From Streptomyces rhizoryzae (GTDB lineage Bacteria > Actinomycetota > Actinomycetes > Streptomycetales > Streptomycetaceae), in NCBI RefSeq assembly GCF_023155275.1, contig NZ_JALMUV010000013.1, forward strand, positions 1 to 64,000: a stretch of 64,000 bases of DNA, written 5' to 3'. Position 1 is the first letter of the stretch, and every line of letters starts with the position of its first letter. Shown in pieces: positions 1 through 8,164 of this stretch. Made by a program: the position numbers and the translations under genes. Under the pieces are notes generated by a model. It saw only the letters and a program-made list of their open reading frames with translations. It ran no database searches and was not told the origin of the DNA.

Positions 1-38
1 GACGGCACCCGCGCGGTCCGTCCGCCGCGCCGCCCGCG

Positions 39-800
39 CTACTTCAGCGCCAGGACGAGGCTGTCCGTCGGCGAGGCCCACACCGGGCGCACCTCGCCGA
101 ACCCGGCCGCGCGCAGCGCCTCCGCGTGCCACCGCACGGCGGGCGTCTCCCCGTCCGCGTGCTCGCCGTAGAGGGCGAAGCGCTCGGCGACCGGTCCGGC
201 CAGCCGCGGGTCGGCGGCCGCCAGCCGCCACCACTCGGCCCAGTCGACCGCGCCGGCCTCCTTGTCCCGCGCCATCCGCGCGTGCCGGAACTCCCGCTCG
301 GCGGCGTTGATCCGCGGGGTGGCCGGATCGGGCATGTGGTCGGCGTTGAGGAACACCCCGCCGTCCCGGACCAGCCCGGCCAGCTGCCCGTACAGCGTCC
401 GCAGCTCGGGGACGTGCAGCCAGTGCAGGGCGGTGGCGGTCAGCACCGCGTCGAACGAGGCGTGCGGCAGCCGCTCCGGCCACCGCGGGTCCTTCAGGTC
501 GGCCCGGACGAACCGGATCCGCGGCTCCCCGGCGAAGTACCCCTCCGCGATCGCCAGCAGCGCCGGGTCCAGGTCCACGCCGACGCTTACCGCGCGCGGG
601 AACCGCTTCAGCAGCCGGTCGGAGATACTGCCCGTACCGCACGCCAGATCGAGCACCCTGGGCTCGGGGCCCACCAGCGCCTCGACCATGTCGAGCATCA
701 CCCGGAACCGCTCCTCGCGGTCGGGCATGTACCACTCCTGCTGGCGGTCCCAGCTCTCCTGCCACGCCTGCCAGTCGCCGCCGACAACGGTCTCGGTCAT
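39..800 (-). CDS. class I SAM-dependent methyltransferase
   Basis: About 253 aa. The SAM-binding motif I, DLACGTGS, lies at residues 51-58, followed by an acidic strand end (GVDLDP) and a third motif with ADLKD, which is the order of a class I Rossmann methyltransferase. A longer in-frame start exists upstream, but the ATG at 800 is preceded by GGAGGGG at good spacing, so it is preferred. The substrate cannot be inferred. The gene is divergent from the CGNR regulator. The protein is probably cytosolic and small-molecule directed. Confidence 0.85.
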   Translation of the reverse strand: MTETVVGGDWQAWQESWDRQQEWYMPDREERFRVMLDMVEALVGPEPRVLDLACGTGSISDRLLKRFPRAVSVGVDLDPALLAIAEGYFAGEPRIRFVRADLKDPRWPERLPHASFDAVLTATALHWLHVPELRTLYGQLAGLVRDGGVFLNADHMPDPATPRINAAEREFRHARMARDKEAGAVDWAEWWRLAAADPRLAGPVAERFALYGEHADGETPAVRWHAEALRAAGFGEVRPVWASPTDSLVLALK

Positions 801-892
801 CGCCACCCCTCCGGCCCGTAATACCCTCGTACTGACAACACCCATTACGCATGGGTAGCCGTACCCTAGCCCCCCGCCCGTAAGGACTACAA

Positions 893-1504
893 GTGGAACT
901 GGCCTATTACTCGGACTACGCCGTGCGGCTGGTCAACACCGAGCAGCCCGAGCGCGGCGGCGACACCCTGACCTCCGTCGAAGCGGTCCGCGAGCTGTTC
1001 GGCGAGGCCCAGCAGGCGGCCCGACGGGCCACCGAGAGCGATGTGACCCGGCTGCGCACCGTCCGCTCCCGGCTGCGCGCGGTCTTCGAGGCCGCCGACC
1101 GCGGCGACGAGGTGCTCGCGGTGGACCTGCTGAACGCGCTGATGATGGAGTTCCCGGTCAGCCCGCAGATCTCCGGCCACGAGTACCGCGACGACGACAA
1201 CCGCCCCAAGTGGCACATGCACATCGCCGACCACGCCGCCAACGCCACCGCAGGCTTCACCGCGACCGCCTGCATGGGCCTGGCCTTCCACCTCACCGAG
1301 CTGGGCGTGGACCGCCTGGGCATCTGCGAGGCCAAGCCCTGCCGCAACGCCTATCTGGACACCTCGACCAACCGGTCCCGGCGCTACTGCTCCGACCGCT
1401 GCGCCACCCGCGCCAATGTCGCCGCCTACCGCGCCCGCAAGCGCCGGGAGAGCGGCCGCACCGCCGTCGCCGCCCAGGAGAGCACCGCCCGCGGCGAGCG
1501 CTGA
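893..1504 (+). CDS. CGNR zinc-finger / ABATE-domain regulator
   Basis: 203 aa from a GTG start with AAGGA upstream. The N-terminal part resembles the ABATE domain. The C-terminus carries a CGNR-type zinc finger with Cys145, Cys150, Cys166 and Cys170 (CEAKPC and CSDRC), followed by a basic tail (YRARKRR). Family members are predicted DNA-binding regulators. The last 79 bases overlap the convergent sodX reading frame. The target is unknown. Confidence 0.85.
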   Translation: MELAYYSDYAVRLVNTEQPERGGDTLTSVEAVRELFGEAQQAARRATESDVTRLRTVRSRLRAVFEAADRGDEVLAVDLLNALMMEFPVSPQISGHEYRDDDNRPKWHMHIADHAANATAGFTATACMGLAFHLTELGVDRLGICEAKPCRNAYLDTSTNRSRRYCSDRCATRANVAAYRARKRRESGRTAVAAQESTARGER

Positions 1505-1872
1505 AGGCCGCGCGGCGGCCGCACCCGCAGCCACGCCCGGGCGATCACCAGCTCGTCGGGGACCGCCCCGAACTCCCGGCTGTCGTTCTCCACGTACGGG
1601 TTGTCCCCGCGCACCCACCAGCCGCCGTCCCGCCGCTCCACCGCGCGCTTGACGATCAGCAGGTCCTGCCGGAACGGATGCCGCAGCACGACCACGTCGC
1701 CGGGCCGCACCACCGCCCCGTACTGGACCACCAGCTGGTCGCCCGGCCGGAGCGTGGGCACCATCGAGGGGTTGTAGACCTCCGCCAGCCCGAACGCCCG
1801 CAGCGCCCCGGCCCGCCCGGCACCCGCGCCGCCGCCGCTCTCCCGCTCCGGCTCGCGCACCCGCTCCGGCAT
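1426..1872 (-). CDS. sodX: nickel-type superoxide dismutase maturation protease (S26 family)
   Basis: 148 aa. The serine of NPSMVPTLRPGD and the lysine of LIVKRA form the Ser/Lys dyad of signal-peptidase-like S26 proteases, and GDNPYVENDSR matches the third conserved box. SodX proteins remove the short leader of NiSOD so that the mature N-terminus starts with the histidine ligand. An ATG at 1923 is possible, but the ATG at 1872 follows GGGAGG at ideal spacing. It is divergent from its substrate gene sodN. Its 3' end runs 79 bp into the convergent CGNR gene, and the RRLRAR C-terminus looks like family sequence. Confidence 0.93.
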   Translation of the reverse strand: MPERVREPERESGGGAGAGRAGALRAFGLAEVYNPSMVPTLRPGDQLVVQYGAVVRPGDVVVLRHPFRQDLLIVKRAVERRDGGWWVRGDNPYVENDSREFGAVPDELVIARAWLRVRPPRGLQRSPRAVLSWAATAVRPLSRRLRAR

Positions 1873-2037
1873 CCGTACCTCCCGGTCCAGCCCCCGTGGA
1901 ACCTCCACCGGACCATCCTCCATCAGTCCCGCCCCGGCCCCGGACTTTTGCCCTAAGACCCCCGGGCCGCCCGAGAAAAGCCTTCCCGTACCGAGTAATC
2001 TCGCACCTGAGAAGACGATCACGAGGAAGGACTGAAC

Positions 2038-2433
2038 ATGCTTTCCCGCCTGTTCGCCCCCAAGGTCAAGGTCAGCGCGCACTGCGACCTGCCCTGCGGT
2101 GTGTACGACCCCGCCCAGGCCCGCATCGAGGCCGAGTCGGTCAAGGCCGTCCAGGAGAAGTACCAGGCCAACGAGGACGCGGACTTCCGCACCCGCGCCG
2201 TCCTGATCAAGGAGCAGCGGGCCGAGCTGGCCAAGCACCACGTCTCGGTGCTGTGGAGCGACTACTTCAAGCCGCCGCACTTCGAGAAGTACCCGGAGCT
2301 GCACCAGCTGGTCAACGACACCCTCAAGGCGCTCAGCGCCGCCAAGGGCTCGAACGACCCGGCCACCGGCCAGAAGGCGCTGGACCTGATCGCCCAGATC
2401 GACAAGATCTTCTGGGAGACCAAGAAGGCTTGA
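2038..2433 (+). CDS. sodN: nickel superoxide dismutase
   Basis: 131 aa, the usual length for NiSOD. A 14-residue leader precedes HCDLPCGVYDPAQ, the nickel hook in which His1, Cys2 and Cys6 of the mature protein bind Ni. The enzyme dismutates superoxide in the cytosol or after export as a hexamer. The RBS GAGGAAGGA lies just upstream. It is divergent from sodX, which makes the processing protease. In Streptomyces this gene is nickel-dependent in expression; no Nur site was identified here with confidence. Confidence 0.98.
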   Translation: MLSRLFAPKVKVSAHCDLPCGVYDPAQARIEAESVKAVQEKYQANEDADFRTRAVLIKEQRAELAKHHVSVLWSDYFKPPHFEKYPELHQLVNDTLKALSAAKGSNDPATGQKALDLIAQIDKIFWETKKA

Positions 2434-2488
2434 GCCTTACCCAGGCGGTCTGACCTGCACTTTCCCGGGTCGTCCCGCCTACCTGTCC

Positions 2489-2539
2489 GCACCCGGTCCG
2501 CAGACCGCCGCCCTCCGGCGGCAACCGCGGACCGGGTGC
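2489..2539 (+). terminator. strong nested hairpin terminator after sodN
   Basis: A perfect 13-bp stem joins 2489-2501 and 2527-2539 and encloses a second stem (CCGCCG 2505-2510 with CGGCGG 2516-2521). It lies 56 bp after the sodN stop and before the convergent snpR stop. There is no U-tract, as is usual in Streptomyces. It is probably bidirectional. Confidence 0.75.
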
Positions 2540-2593
2540 GGCCGTTCCGGGGCCGGGCGCGCGGTCGCCCGGACGGCGCAGGCCGGGCCCGGT

Positions 2594-2610
2594 GATAGTC
2601 CCGGGCTATA
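2594..2610. promoter_or_regulatory. snpR-site-like dyad overlapping the snpR stop codon
   Basis: GATAGTCCCGGGCTATA contains ATAG-N7-CTAT dyad symmetry. Read on the minus strand, 14 of its 17 bases match the dyad at 3683-3699 in the snpR-snpA intergenic region. It spans the snpR stop codon (2606-2608). Its role is inferred only from the repetition. Confidence 0.4.
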
Positions 2611-3583
2611 AGCCCCTGACGCCCTGGCGGCCGGTGGCCAGCAGGCCGCCGTGGCGGACCAGCCAGTCGTGGTACGCCTCGCTGGCCCAGGCGATCTCGG
2701 CGTAGGCGGCGGTGAGGTCGGCGAAGAGGTCCCCGGCGGAGGCGGCCGGCGGGCCGTCCGCGCGGCAGGCCATGAAGAGCCGGACCGCGAGCGGGTCGCC
2801 GTGCAGCGGGCGGATCGCCATCCCGGGGCGGGAGCGGGCGGTGGGCTGGCAGGGGGTGACCACCTCGCCGGCCATGACGAGGTCCACGGCGGTGAGGTAA
2901 TCGCCGTGCACGACCCGGGGGTTGATGCCGGCCGCCGCCCAGATGCGGCGCAGCCCGGCCCATTCGCCGTCCACCGTCGGGTCGACCATCCACTGGTCGG
3001 CGGCCAGGTCGGCGACCCGGACGACGGGGTGCGCGGCGGCCGGGTGGCTCTCCGCCAGCGCGAGGAACTGCGGTTCGCGGGCGAGGAGTTCGTGGCAGAC
3101 CAGGCCGTCCGGGATGCGCAGCGGGGCGCCCTCGACCTCGTGCACGAAGGCCGCGTCGAGCTGGCCCATGGCGACCATGTGCAGCAGGGCGTTGGCGGAC
3201 ACATCGGTCCGTATCGTGGTGTCGGTCTCCGGCAGGCGGGTGCGCAGCCGGCGCAACCACCCCGCGACGGCGGGGCTGTTGGTGCTGCCGATGCGCAGCC
3301 GGGTGCCCTCCTCGCGGACCGAGACCGAGGCGATGTCCTCGACAAGTGCCCGCATCTCGGCCACTATCGGGCGGGCGCGGCAGAGCACCGAATGCCCCAG
3401 CGGGGTGGGCCGGCTGCCGGTCGGCTCGCGGAAGAAGAGCTGGCCGCCCAGGGCCTTCTCGATGCGGTGGAGCTGGGTCGTCAGGGAGGGCTGCGTCATC
3501 CCCAGCTGACGGGCCGCCTTGCGCACACTGCCGGTGTCGGCGATGGCGCACAACGCGCGAAGATGCCTTACCTCAAGCTCCAC
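2606..3583 (-). CDS. snpR: LysR-family activator of snapalysin
   Basis: About 325 aa from the GTG at 3583. The N-terminal winged HTH reads VELEVRHLRALCAIAD...SVRKAARQLGMTQPSLTTQLHRIE, followed by a typical LysR effector domain. It is divergent from snpA, the arrangement known for the Streptomyces small neutral protease and its LysR activator (SnpR/MprR). The start has no clear RBS and could be leaderless. A longer frame reaches 3676 but adds an unconserved-looking tail. It probably activates snpA and represses itself from the shared 244-bp intergenic region. Confidence 0.9.
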   Translation of the reverse strand: MELEVRHLRALCAIADTGSVRKAARQLGMTQPSLTTQLHRIEKALGGQLFFREPTGSRPTPLGHSVLCRARPIVAEMRALVEDIASVSVREEGTRLRIGSTNSPAVAGWLRRLRTRLPETDTTIRTDVSANALLHMVAMGQLDAAFVHEVEGAPLRIPDGLVCHELLAREPQFLALAESHPAAAHPVVRVADLAADQWMVDPTVDGEWAGLRRIWAAAGINPRVVHGDYLTAVDLVMAGEVVTPCQPTARSRPGMAIRPLHGDPLAVRLFMACRADGPPAASAGDLFADLTAAYAEIAWASEAYHDWLVRHGGLLATGRQGVRGL

Positions 3584-3682
3584 GCCGGGAGCATAAACGC
3601 GCGGGCGCGGCTCACACCAGCCTCTTCCGGCTCCTGCGAACTCCCGCCTTTCACCAGCACGTTGCCCGCCCGCCACCGGGGG

Positions 3683-3699
3683 TATTGCCCGGCGCTATC
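3683..3699. promoter_or_regulatory. candidate SnpR (LysR) binding site between snpR and snpA
   Basis: TATTGCCCGGCGCTATC shows the partial dyad and T-N11-A character expected of LysR sites. It lies 100 bp upstream of snpR's start and 129 bp upstream of snpA, and recurs in degenerate form at 2594-2610. Binding is inferred. Confidence 0.45.
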
Positions 3700-3827
3700 G
3701 CCACCTGGCATCTCCGCCGGGCGGGTGAACTCCGTCCACACTCAACGGCACCAAGAAATCCGCAGGGCCCCGGCCGCCGCCCCACACGGCGGCCGTACGG
3801 CCTCTCGGAAATGAAGGAGCCCCCCAC

Positions 3828-4487
3828 ATGAGATCTCACAGGACGGCGCTGTCGGCTGCGCTCGGTCTTGGTCTCGCCGCCGCGCTCGCCGCGGCGGCGC
3901 CGGTGTCCGCGACCCCCTCCGCGCACCCCGCCCCGCACCGCAGCACCCCCGCCTCGATCGCCGCCTACACCGGCTCGGCGGCCGAGAAGGCGGACACCAA
4001 GGCGTTCTTCGACGCCGTGATGGCCTCCGCCCGGGCGAAGCTGAAGGCCCACCCGGAACTGAAGACGGTCACCGTCACCTACGACGCCAGCGCGGCCCCC
4101 ACCTTCGCCGGCGAGATATCCCAGAGCGCGTCCATCTGGAACAGCGCGGTCAAGAACGTCAAGCTCCAGGCCGGCAGCGGCGGCGACTTCCAGTACCGCG
4201 AGGGCAACGACCCGCGCGGCTCGTACGCCAGCACCGACGGCCACGGCAAGGGCTTCGTCTTCATCGACTACAGCCAGGCCCAGCAGTACAACCGCACCCG
4301 CATCGTCGCGCACGAGACCGGCCACGTGCTGGGCCTGCCGGACCACTACGAGGGCCCGTGCAGTGAGCTGATGTCCGGCGGCGGGCCCGGCCCGTCCTGC
4401 CAGAACACCCAGCCCGACGCCAACGAGCGGGCCCAGGTGGACCAGCTCTGGGCGAACGGCCTGGCCGGGGCCCGCTTCGGCGGCTGA
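3828..4487 (+). CDS. snpA: snapalysin, secreted small neutral metalloprotease (M7)
   Basis: 219 aa. The N-terminus is a signal peptide (basic start, Ala/Leu-rich core, ASA-like cleavage near residue 28), followed by a propeptide. The zinc site [11 protein letters not shown] at 162-172 supplies two His and the third ligand Asp, which is diagnostic for M7. The following PCSELMSGG resembles the Met-turn. The RBS AAGGAG is clear. The protease is secreted and degrades milk-type proteins. Divergent LysR control by snpR is expected. Confidence 0.96.
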   Translation: MRSHRTALSAALGLGLAAALAAAAPVSATPSAHPAPHRSTPASIAAYTGSAAEKADTKAFFDAVMASARAKLKAHPELKTVTVTYDASAAPTFAGEISQSASIWNSAVKNVKLQAGSGGDFQYREGNDPRGSYASTDGHGKGFVFIDYSQAQQYNRTRIVAHETGHVLGLPDHYEGPCSELMSGGGPGPSCQNTQPDANERAQVDQLWANGLAGARFGG

Positions 4488-4720
4488 CCTCGCGGGCCGT
4501 TCCGGGGCGGCGTGACGGCGGTTGGCCCGCCGCTCCCCGGCCGGGCTGACGGCGGCCGGGCGACGGACGGGCCGGGGCTGACGGAGCCGGTACCTGGCGG
4601 CCGGCCCCGTACCCCCCACCAGTCCCCGCGATCCCGTGCGTCCACCCCCGCGGTGGGGCTCCTCCCCGAGCCCCACCGCTTCGGCGTGCCAGGGCGGCCG
4701 GCGGCCGGGCCCCCGGGCGG

Positions 4721-5095
4721 TCAGGACAGCAGCGCGTGGCCGAGGGCGACCCCGGCGAACGCGGCGGCCAGCCCGGCCACCAGACTCATCGCCACATTGA
4801 GCGCGGCGTACCCGCGGGCGCGGTCGGCGGCCAGCCGCAGCGTCTCGTAGGAGAACGTCGAATAGGTCGTCAGCGCCCCGCACAGGCCGGTGCCGAGCAG
4901 CAGTTGGAGGTGCGGGCCGGCGGCGCCGGCCGCGACCGCGCCGGTCAGCAGGCCGAGGACCAGGCTGCCGGCGGCGTTGACGGTGAACGTCCCCCAGGGC
5001 AGCACGGAGTCGTGCCGGGCCTGCACGAAGCGGTCGGTCAGGAAGCGCAGCGGTGCCCCGACCACGGCACCGGCCACCACCAGCAGCCAGTTCAC
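4721..5095 (-). CDS. crcB: fluoride channel subunit CrcB/Fluc
   Basis: 124 aa with four hydrophobic segments. It has the Fluc signatures [10 protein letters not shown] near the start, [10 protein letters not shown] (pore Asn) and [15 protein letters not shown]. The GTG start overlaps the DUF190 stop as GTGA and follows GGAGGG. The protein exports fluoride passively as an antiparallel dimer. Two different crcB genes in one operon suggest a heterodimeric channel, as in several Gram-positives. Confidence 0.93.
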   Translation of the reverse strand: MNWLLVVAGAVVGAPLRFLTDRFVQARHDSVLPWGTFTVNAAGSLVLGLLTGAVAAGAAGPHLQLLLGTGLCGALTTYSTFSYETLRLAADRARGYAALNVAMSLVAGLAAAFAGVALGHALLS

Positions 5096-5484
5096 GCGTG
5101 TGTGCCCTCCCCGCCGGTGCCGTCCGCCCGGCCCCCGAACGCGATCACCTCGCACGGATCGAGGGTCACCAGGCCCCCGCCGGCGAGCAGTTCCGCCAGG
5201 TGCGGGAGGAAGGCCCGCACCCGCTCCTCGGTGTCCACGACGACCACCGCGACCGGCAGTTCCTCGCTGAGCGACAGCAGCCGCTGGGTGTGGATCACCG
5301 ACGTCGCCCCGAAGCCCTCGACGCCGCGGAAGGCGCTGGCGCCGGCGAGCCCGGCCGCGCGGGCCCGGTGGACGATCTCGGCGTAGAGCGGCCGGTGGTG
5401 CCAGGCGTCCTGCTCGCCGACGAGCACGGTCATCCGCAGCCCCGGCCGCCCGGGGGGCACCGCGTGCGCCGCCCCGCCCGTCAT
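5092..5484 (-). CDS. DUF190 protein between two fluoride channel genes
   Basis: 130 aa. [29 protein letters not shown] followed by a SEELPV(A)VVVVD core is the DUF190 pattern, with a ferredoxin-like, PII-resembling fold. The ATG overlaps the upstream crcB stop as ATGA, and the stop overlaps the next crcB start, so the three genes are translationally coupled. It may sense or regulate fluoride channel activity; this is inference from the sandwich order. A shorter start at 5433 is possible. Confidence 0.88.
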   Translation of the reverse strand: MTGGAAHAVPPGRPGLRMTVLVGEQDAWHHRPLYAEIVHRARAAGLAGASAFRGVEGFGATSVIHTQRLLSLSEELPVAVVVVDTEERVRAFLPHLAELLAGGGLVTLDPCEVIAFGGRADGTGGEGTHA

Positions 5485-5918
5485 GCCGTCCGCCGCCGCA
5501 GGCCGAGGAGCGCACGGGTGGCCGACGCCGCCAGCGCCACCGCCGCGAGCGCGGCGAGCAGGGTGCCGGCGAGGTAGGCCGCCGCGAGCGGCAGCCGGTC
5601 GGCGTCCACCAGGCGCGCGATGTCCACGGCGTACGTCGAGAAGGTGGTGAAGCCGCCGAGGATGCCGGTGCCCAGGAACGGGCGGAGCAGCCGGTGGGCC
5701 GTCCACGCCTCGGTGATCAGCACCATCAGCACGCCCATCGCGGCGCAGCCGGCCACGTTGACCAGCAGGGTGGTCCAGGGGAAGGTGCCGGCGGGGGTGG
5801 ACCAGAGCAGGCCGGCGCCGTAGCGGGCCGTGGCACCGAGGGCGCCGCCGGCGGCCACCGCGCCGATCACCGGCCACTCGCCCCGCCAGGGCAGCGCCCG
5901 GCGGGCTCGCTCGTCCAT
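5481..5918 (-). CDS. crcB: fluoride channel subunit CrcB/Fluc, first gene of operon
   Basis: 145 aa with four hydrophobic helices. It shares the Fluc features: [18 protein letters not shown] (pore Asn) and [17 protein letters not shown]. It is about 20 residues longer than the partner at 4721-5095, mainly through N- and C-terminal charged extensions. It is the first gene of the crcB-DUF190-crcB operon and is divergent from a GntR regulator. No fluoride riboswitch was recognised in the 200 bp upstream. Confidence 0.93.
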   Translation of the reverse strand: MDERARRALPWRGEWPVIGAVAAGGALGATARYGAGLLWSTPAGTFPWTTLLVNVAGCAAMGVLMVLITEAWTAHRLLRPFLGTGILGGFTTFSTYAVDIARLVDADRLPLAAAYLAGTLLAALAAVALAASATRALLGLRRRTA

Positions 5919-6022
5919 GCTCCGCGGTCTTCCTGTCCGTCCGGTCCGTCGGCGGGTCCGGCCGCACAGGGCGCGGCACTCGCCGCCCCCAGGCTAAACC
6001 CGGCCGTTTGACACCGCTAAAC

Positions 6023-6037
6023 ATGGGATGTTCCCAT
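6023..6037. promoter_or_regulatory. perfect palindrome, candidate GntR operator
   Basis: ATGGGA-TGT-TCCCAT is a perfect 6-3-6 inverted repeat in the divergent region between the crcB operon and the GntR gene, 80 bp before the GntR start. It is the likely operator of the adjacent FCD-type GntR regulator. It could also affect the fluoride operon. Confidence 0.6.
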
Positions 6038-6116
6038 CACCGGTGGAATCCGGCGCCCGGACGGCGGGCGCCGGCGGGGCGCGGCCCCGGGCACGACGGA
6101 CGAGAGGACGGCGCCG

Positions 6117-6872
6117 ATGCCGCTGCGCAGCACCGCCCGCACCAGCCTGGTCGAGCTGGTCATCGAGCAGATGGAGCGGCTGATCGCCGACGGCGAGTGG
6201 CCGGTCGGCGAGAAGATCCCGGCCGAGCCGGTGCTCGTGGACCAGCTCGACGTCGGCCGGAACACCGTCCGGGAGGCGGTCCGCGCGCTGGTGCACACCG
6301 GGATGCTGGAGCCCCGCCAGGGCGACGGGACGTACGTCCGGGCCAGCAGCGGCTTCGGCGCCGCGGTCCAGCGCCGGCTGCGCCGGGCCGCCGACCTGGA
6401 GACGTACGAGGTCCGCGCCTGCCTGGAGCGCGATGCCGCCCGGTACGCGGCCGAGCGCCGCACGGACGAGGACCTGGCGGCGCTGCGGGAGGCGCTGGCG
6501 GTGCGCGGGCGGGCCTGGGAGGCCGGCGACGCGGCACGGTTCATCGAGGCGGACGTGCGGTTCCACCGGGCGGTGGCCGCGGCCGCCCACAACAGCCTGC
6601 TCGCCGAGCTGTACGAGCACGTCAGCGATGCGCTGCGGGAGGCGCTGGAGGCCGTGGTCGGCGCCCCGCTGCTGCCGGACGCGGTCCGCCACCAGGTGGC
6701 CGCGCACACCGCGATCGTCGACGCCATCGAGGCGCGGGACGCGGACGCCGCCGAGCGCGCCTGCCTGGCGCACCTCGCCGAGGCCGCCGCCGCGCTGCGC
6801 GAACCGCCCGCCGCCCCCGCCCCCGCCCCGCCCCCCACCCCCGACAGCACCCAGGAGGAGTCCCCGCGATGA
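6117..6872 (+). CDS. GntR-family (FadR/FCD) transcriptional regulator
   Basis: 251 aa. The N-terminal wHTH (residues about 8-75: LVELVIEQMERLIADGEWPVG... NTVREAVRALVHTGMLEPRQGDGTYV) is followed by an FCD ligand domain containing metal-site-like histidines (DVRFHRAVAAAAHN and HTAIVDAIEARD). The C-terminus is a Pro/Ala-rich tail. The stop overlaps the ATG of the MFS gene (ATGA), so it probably controls that transporter. A palindrome at 6023-6037 is the likely operator. Confidence 0.92.
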   Translation: MPLRSTARTSLVELVIEQMERLIADGEWPVGEKIPAEPVLVDQLDVGRNTVREAVRALVHTGMLEPRQGDGTYVRASSGFGAAVQRRLRRAADLETYEVRACLERDAARYAAERRTDEDLAALREALAVRGRAWEAGDAARFIEADVRFHRAVAAAAHNSLLAELYEHVSDALREALEAVVGAPLLPDAVRHQVAAHTAIVDAIEARDADAAERACLAHLAEAAAALREPPAAPAPAPPPTPDSTQEESPR

Positions 6873-8146
6873 CCCACGGACCGGCAACGGACATACCCCA
6901 GGCCGGGCCGCGGCCGGCCGGCGGCGCGGTGGACGGCACCCCGGCGGCGCCCGCGCCCGCCGGCGTCACCGGCCGCCGCGCCCTCTTCCTGGGCGCCGGC
7001 GTGATCCTGCTGGCGCTGAACCTCCGGCCGGCCCTGGTCGCGGTCTCCCCGCTGGCCGGCACCATCCGCGCCGACAGCGGGATGTCGGCGGCCGCCACCA
7101 GCCTGCTGACCGCGCTGCCGCTGCTCTGCTTCGGGCTGCTGGCGCCGGTCGCGCCGCGGCTGGGCCGGCGGTTCGGGATGGAGCGGTCGCTGCTCGGCAC
7201 CATGGCGCTGATCTGCGCGGGCACCGCGCTGCGGCTGCTGGACTCGGTGGTGGCGCTGTTCGCCGGGACGGTGGTGATCGGCGCCGGCATCGCGGTGGCC
7301 AACGTCCTGCTGCCCGGCCTGATCAAGCGGGACTTCCCGGCGCGGGCGGGCCTGATGACCGGGCTGTACTCGATGTCGCTGTTCGGCGGCGCGGCGCTGG
7401 CGGCCGGGATCACCGTCCCGGTGCGGCAGGCCGCCGGGCTCTCCTGGCAGGCGACGCTGGCCTGCTGGGGCGCGCTGGCGGTGCTGGCGCTGGTCGTCTG
7501 GCTGCCGCAGCTGCGCGCCCGTACGCGGGTGCCGGCGGGGGCCGCGCGGGACGCCGCGCACCCGGTCCGCGGACTGTGGCGGTCCCCGCTGGCCTGGCAG
7601 GTCACCGGCTACATGGGCCTCCAGTCGCTGAGCTACTACGCGGCCGCCGCCTGGCTGCCGACGATGCTCCGGGACGCCGGGACGGGCGCGGGCGACGCCG
7701 GCTGGCTGCTGTCGTACTCCTCGCTGCTGGGCATCGCCGGCTCGTTCCTGGCACCGGTGGTGGTCGGCCGCCGGCTGCGGGCCGGGACGCTGGCCGCGCT
7801 GGGCGCGGTGCTGTGCGCGGCGGGCTTCGCCGGGATGTGGACGGCGCCGGTGGCCGGCGCGTACCTGTGGATGACGCTGCTGGGCCTGGGCCAGGGCGCG
7901 GCGATCAGCCTGGCGCTGCTGTTCATCGTGGAGCGCGCCCCGGACACCCGGCACACCGCGCAGCTGTCCAGCATGGCGCAGTGCTTCGGCTACATCCTGG
8001 CGGCGACCGGACCGGCGGTGCTGGGCGCGGTGCACGACGCCTCGGGCACCTGGAGCGTGCCGCTGGCGGTGCTCCTGGTGCTGCTGGTGCCGCAGGTGGC
8101 GGCGGGGTGGGGGGCGGCCCGGCCCCGGCACGTCGCGGGCCGGTGA
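6869..8146 (+). CDS. CynX/NimT-family MFS transporter
   Basis: 425 aa with about 12 predicted membrane segments. LNLRPALVAVSPLAGTIRAD near residue 50 is the hallmark opening of the CynX/NimT (cyanate or nitroimidazole-type) MFS branch. The start overlaps the GntR stop (ATGA) and follows AGGAGGAG. The substrate is unknown; CynX-type proteins move small organic anions or drugs. Regulation by the upstream FCD protein suggests an organic acid inducer (inference). Confidence 0.9.
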   Translation: MTHGPATDIPQAGPRPAGGAVDGTPAAPAPAGVTGRRALFLGAGVILLALNLRPALVAVSPLAGTIRADSGMSAAATSLLTALPLLCFGLLAPVAPRLGRRFGMERSLLGTMALICAGTALRLLDSVVALFAGTVVIGAGIAVANVLLPGLIKRDFPARAGLMTGLYSMSLFGGAALAAGITVPVRQAAGLSWQATLACWGALAVLALVVWLPQLRARTRVPAGAARDAAHPVRGLWRSPLAWQVTGYMGLQSLSYYAAAAWLPTMLRDAGTGAGDAGWLLSYSSLLGIAGSFLAPVVVGRRLRAGTLAALGAVLCAAGFAGMWTAPVAGAYLWMTLLGLGQGAAISLALLFIVERAPDTRHTAQLSSMAQCFGYILAATGPAVLGAVHDASGTWSVPLAVLLVLLVPQVAAGWGAARPRHVAGR

Positions 8147-8164
8147 GCGCCGCCCCCGGCGCCG

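Noticed and set aside
3346..3831. Arg/Pro-rich plus-strand ORF across snpR and the snpA promoter
   Set aside because: Composition is that of a frame shadow of GC-rich DNA; it runs antisense to the snpR HTH.
5919..6116. Possible fluoride riboswitch upstream of crcB
   Set aside because: The conserved crcB-motif core was not found on the minus strand in this region.
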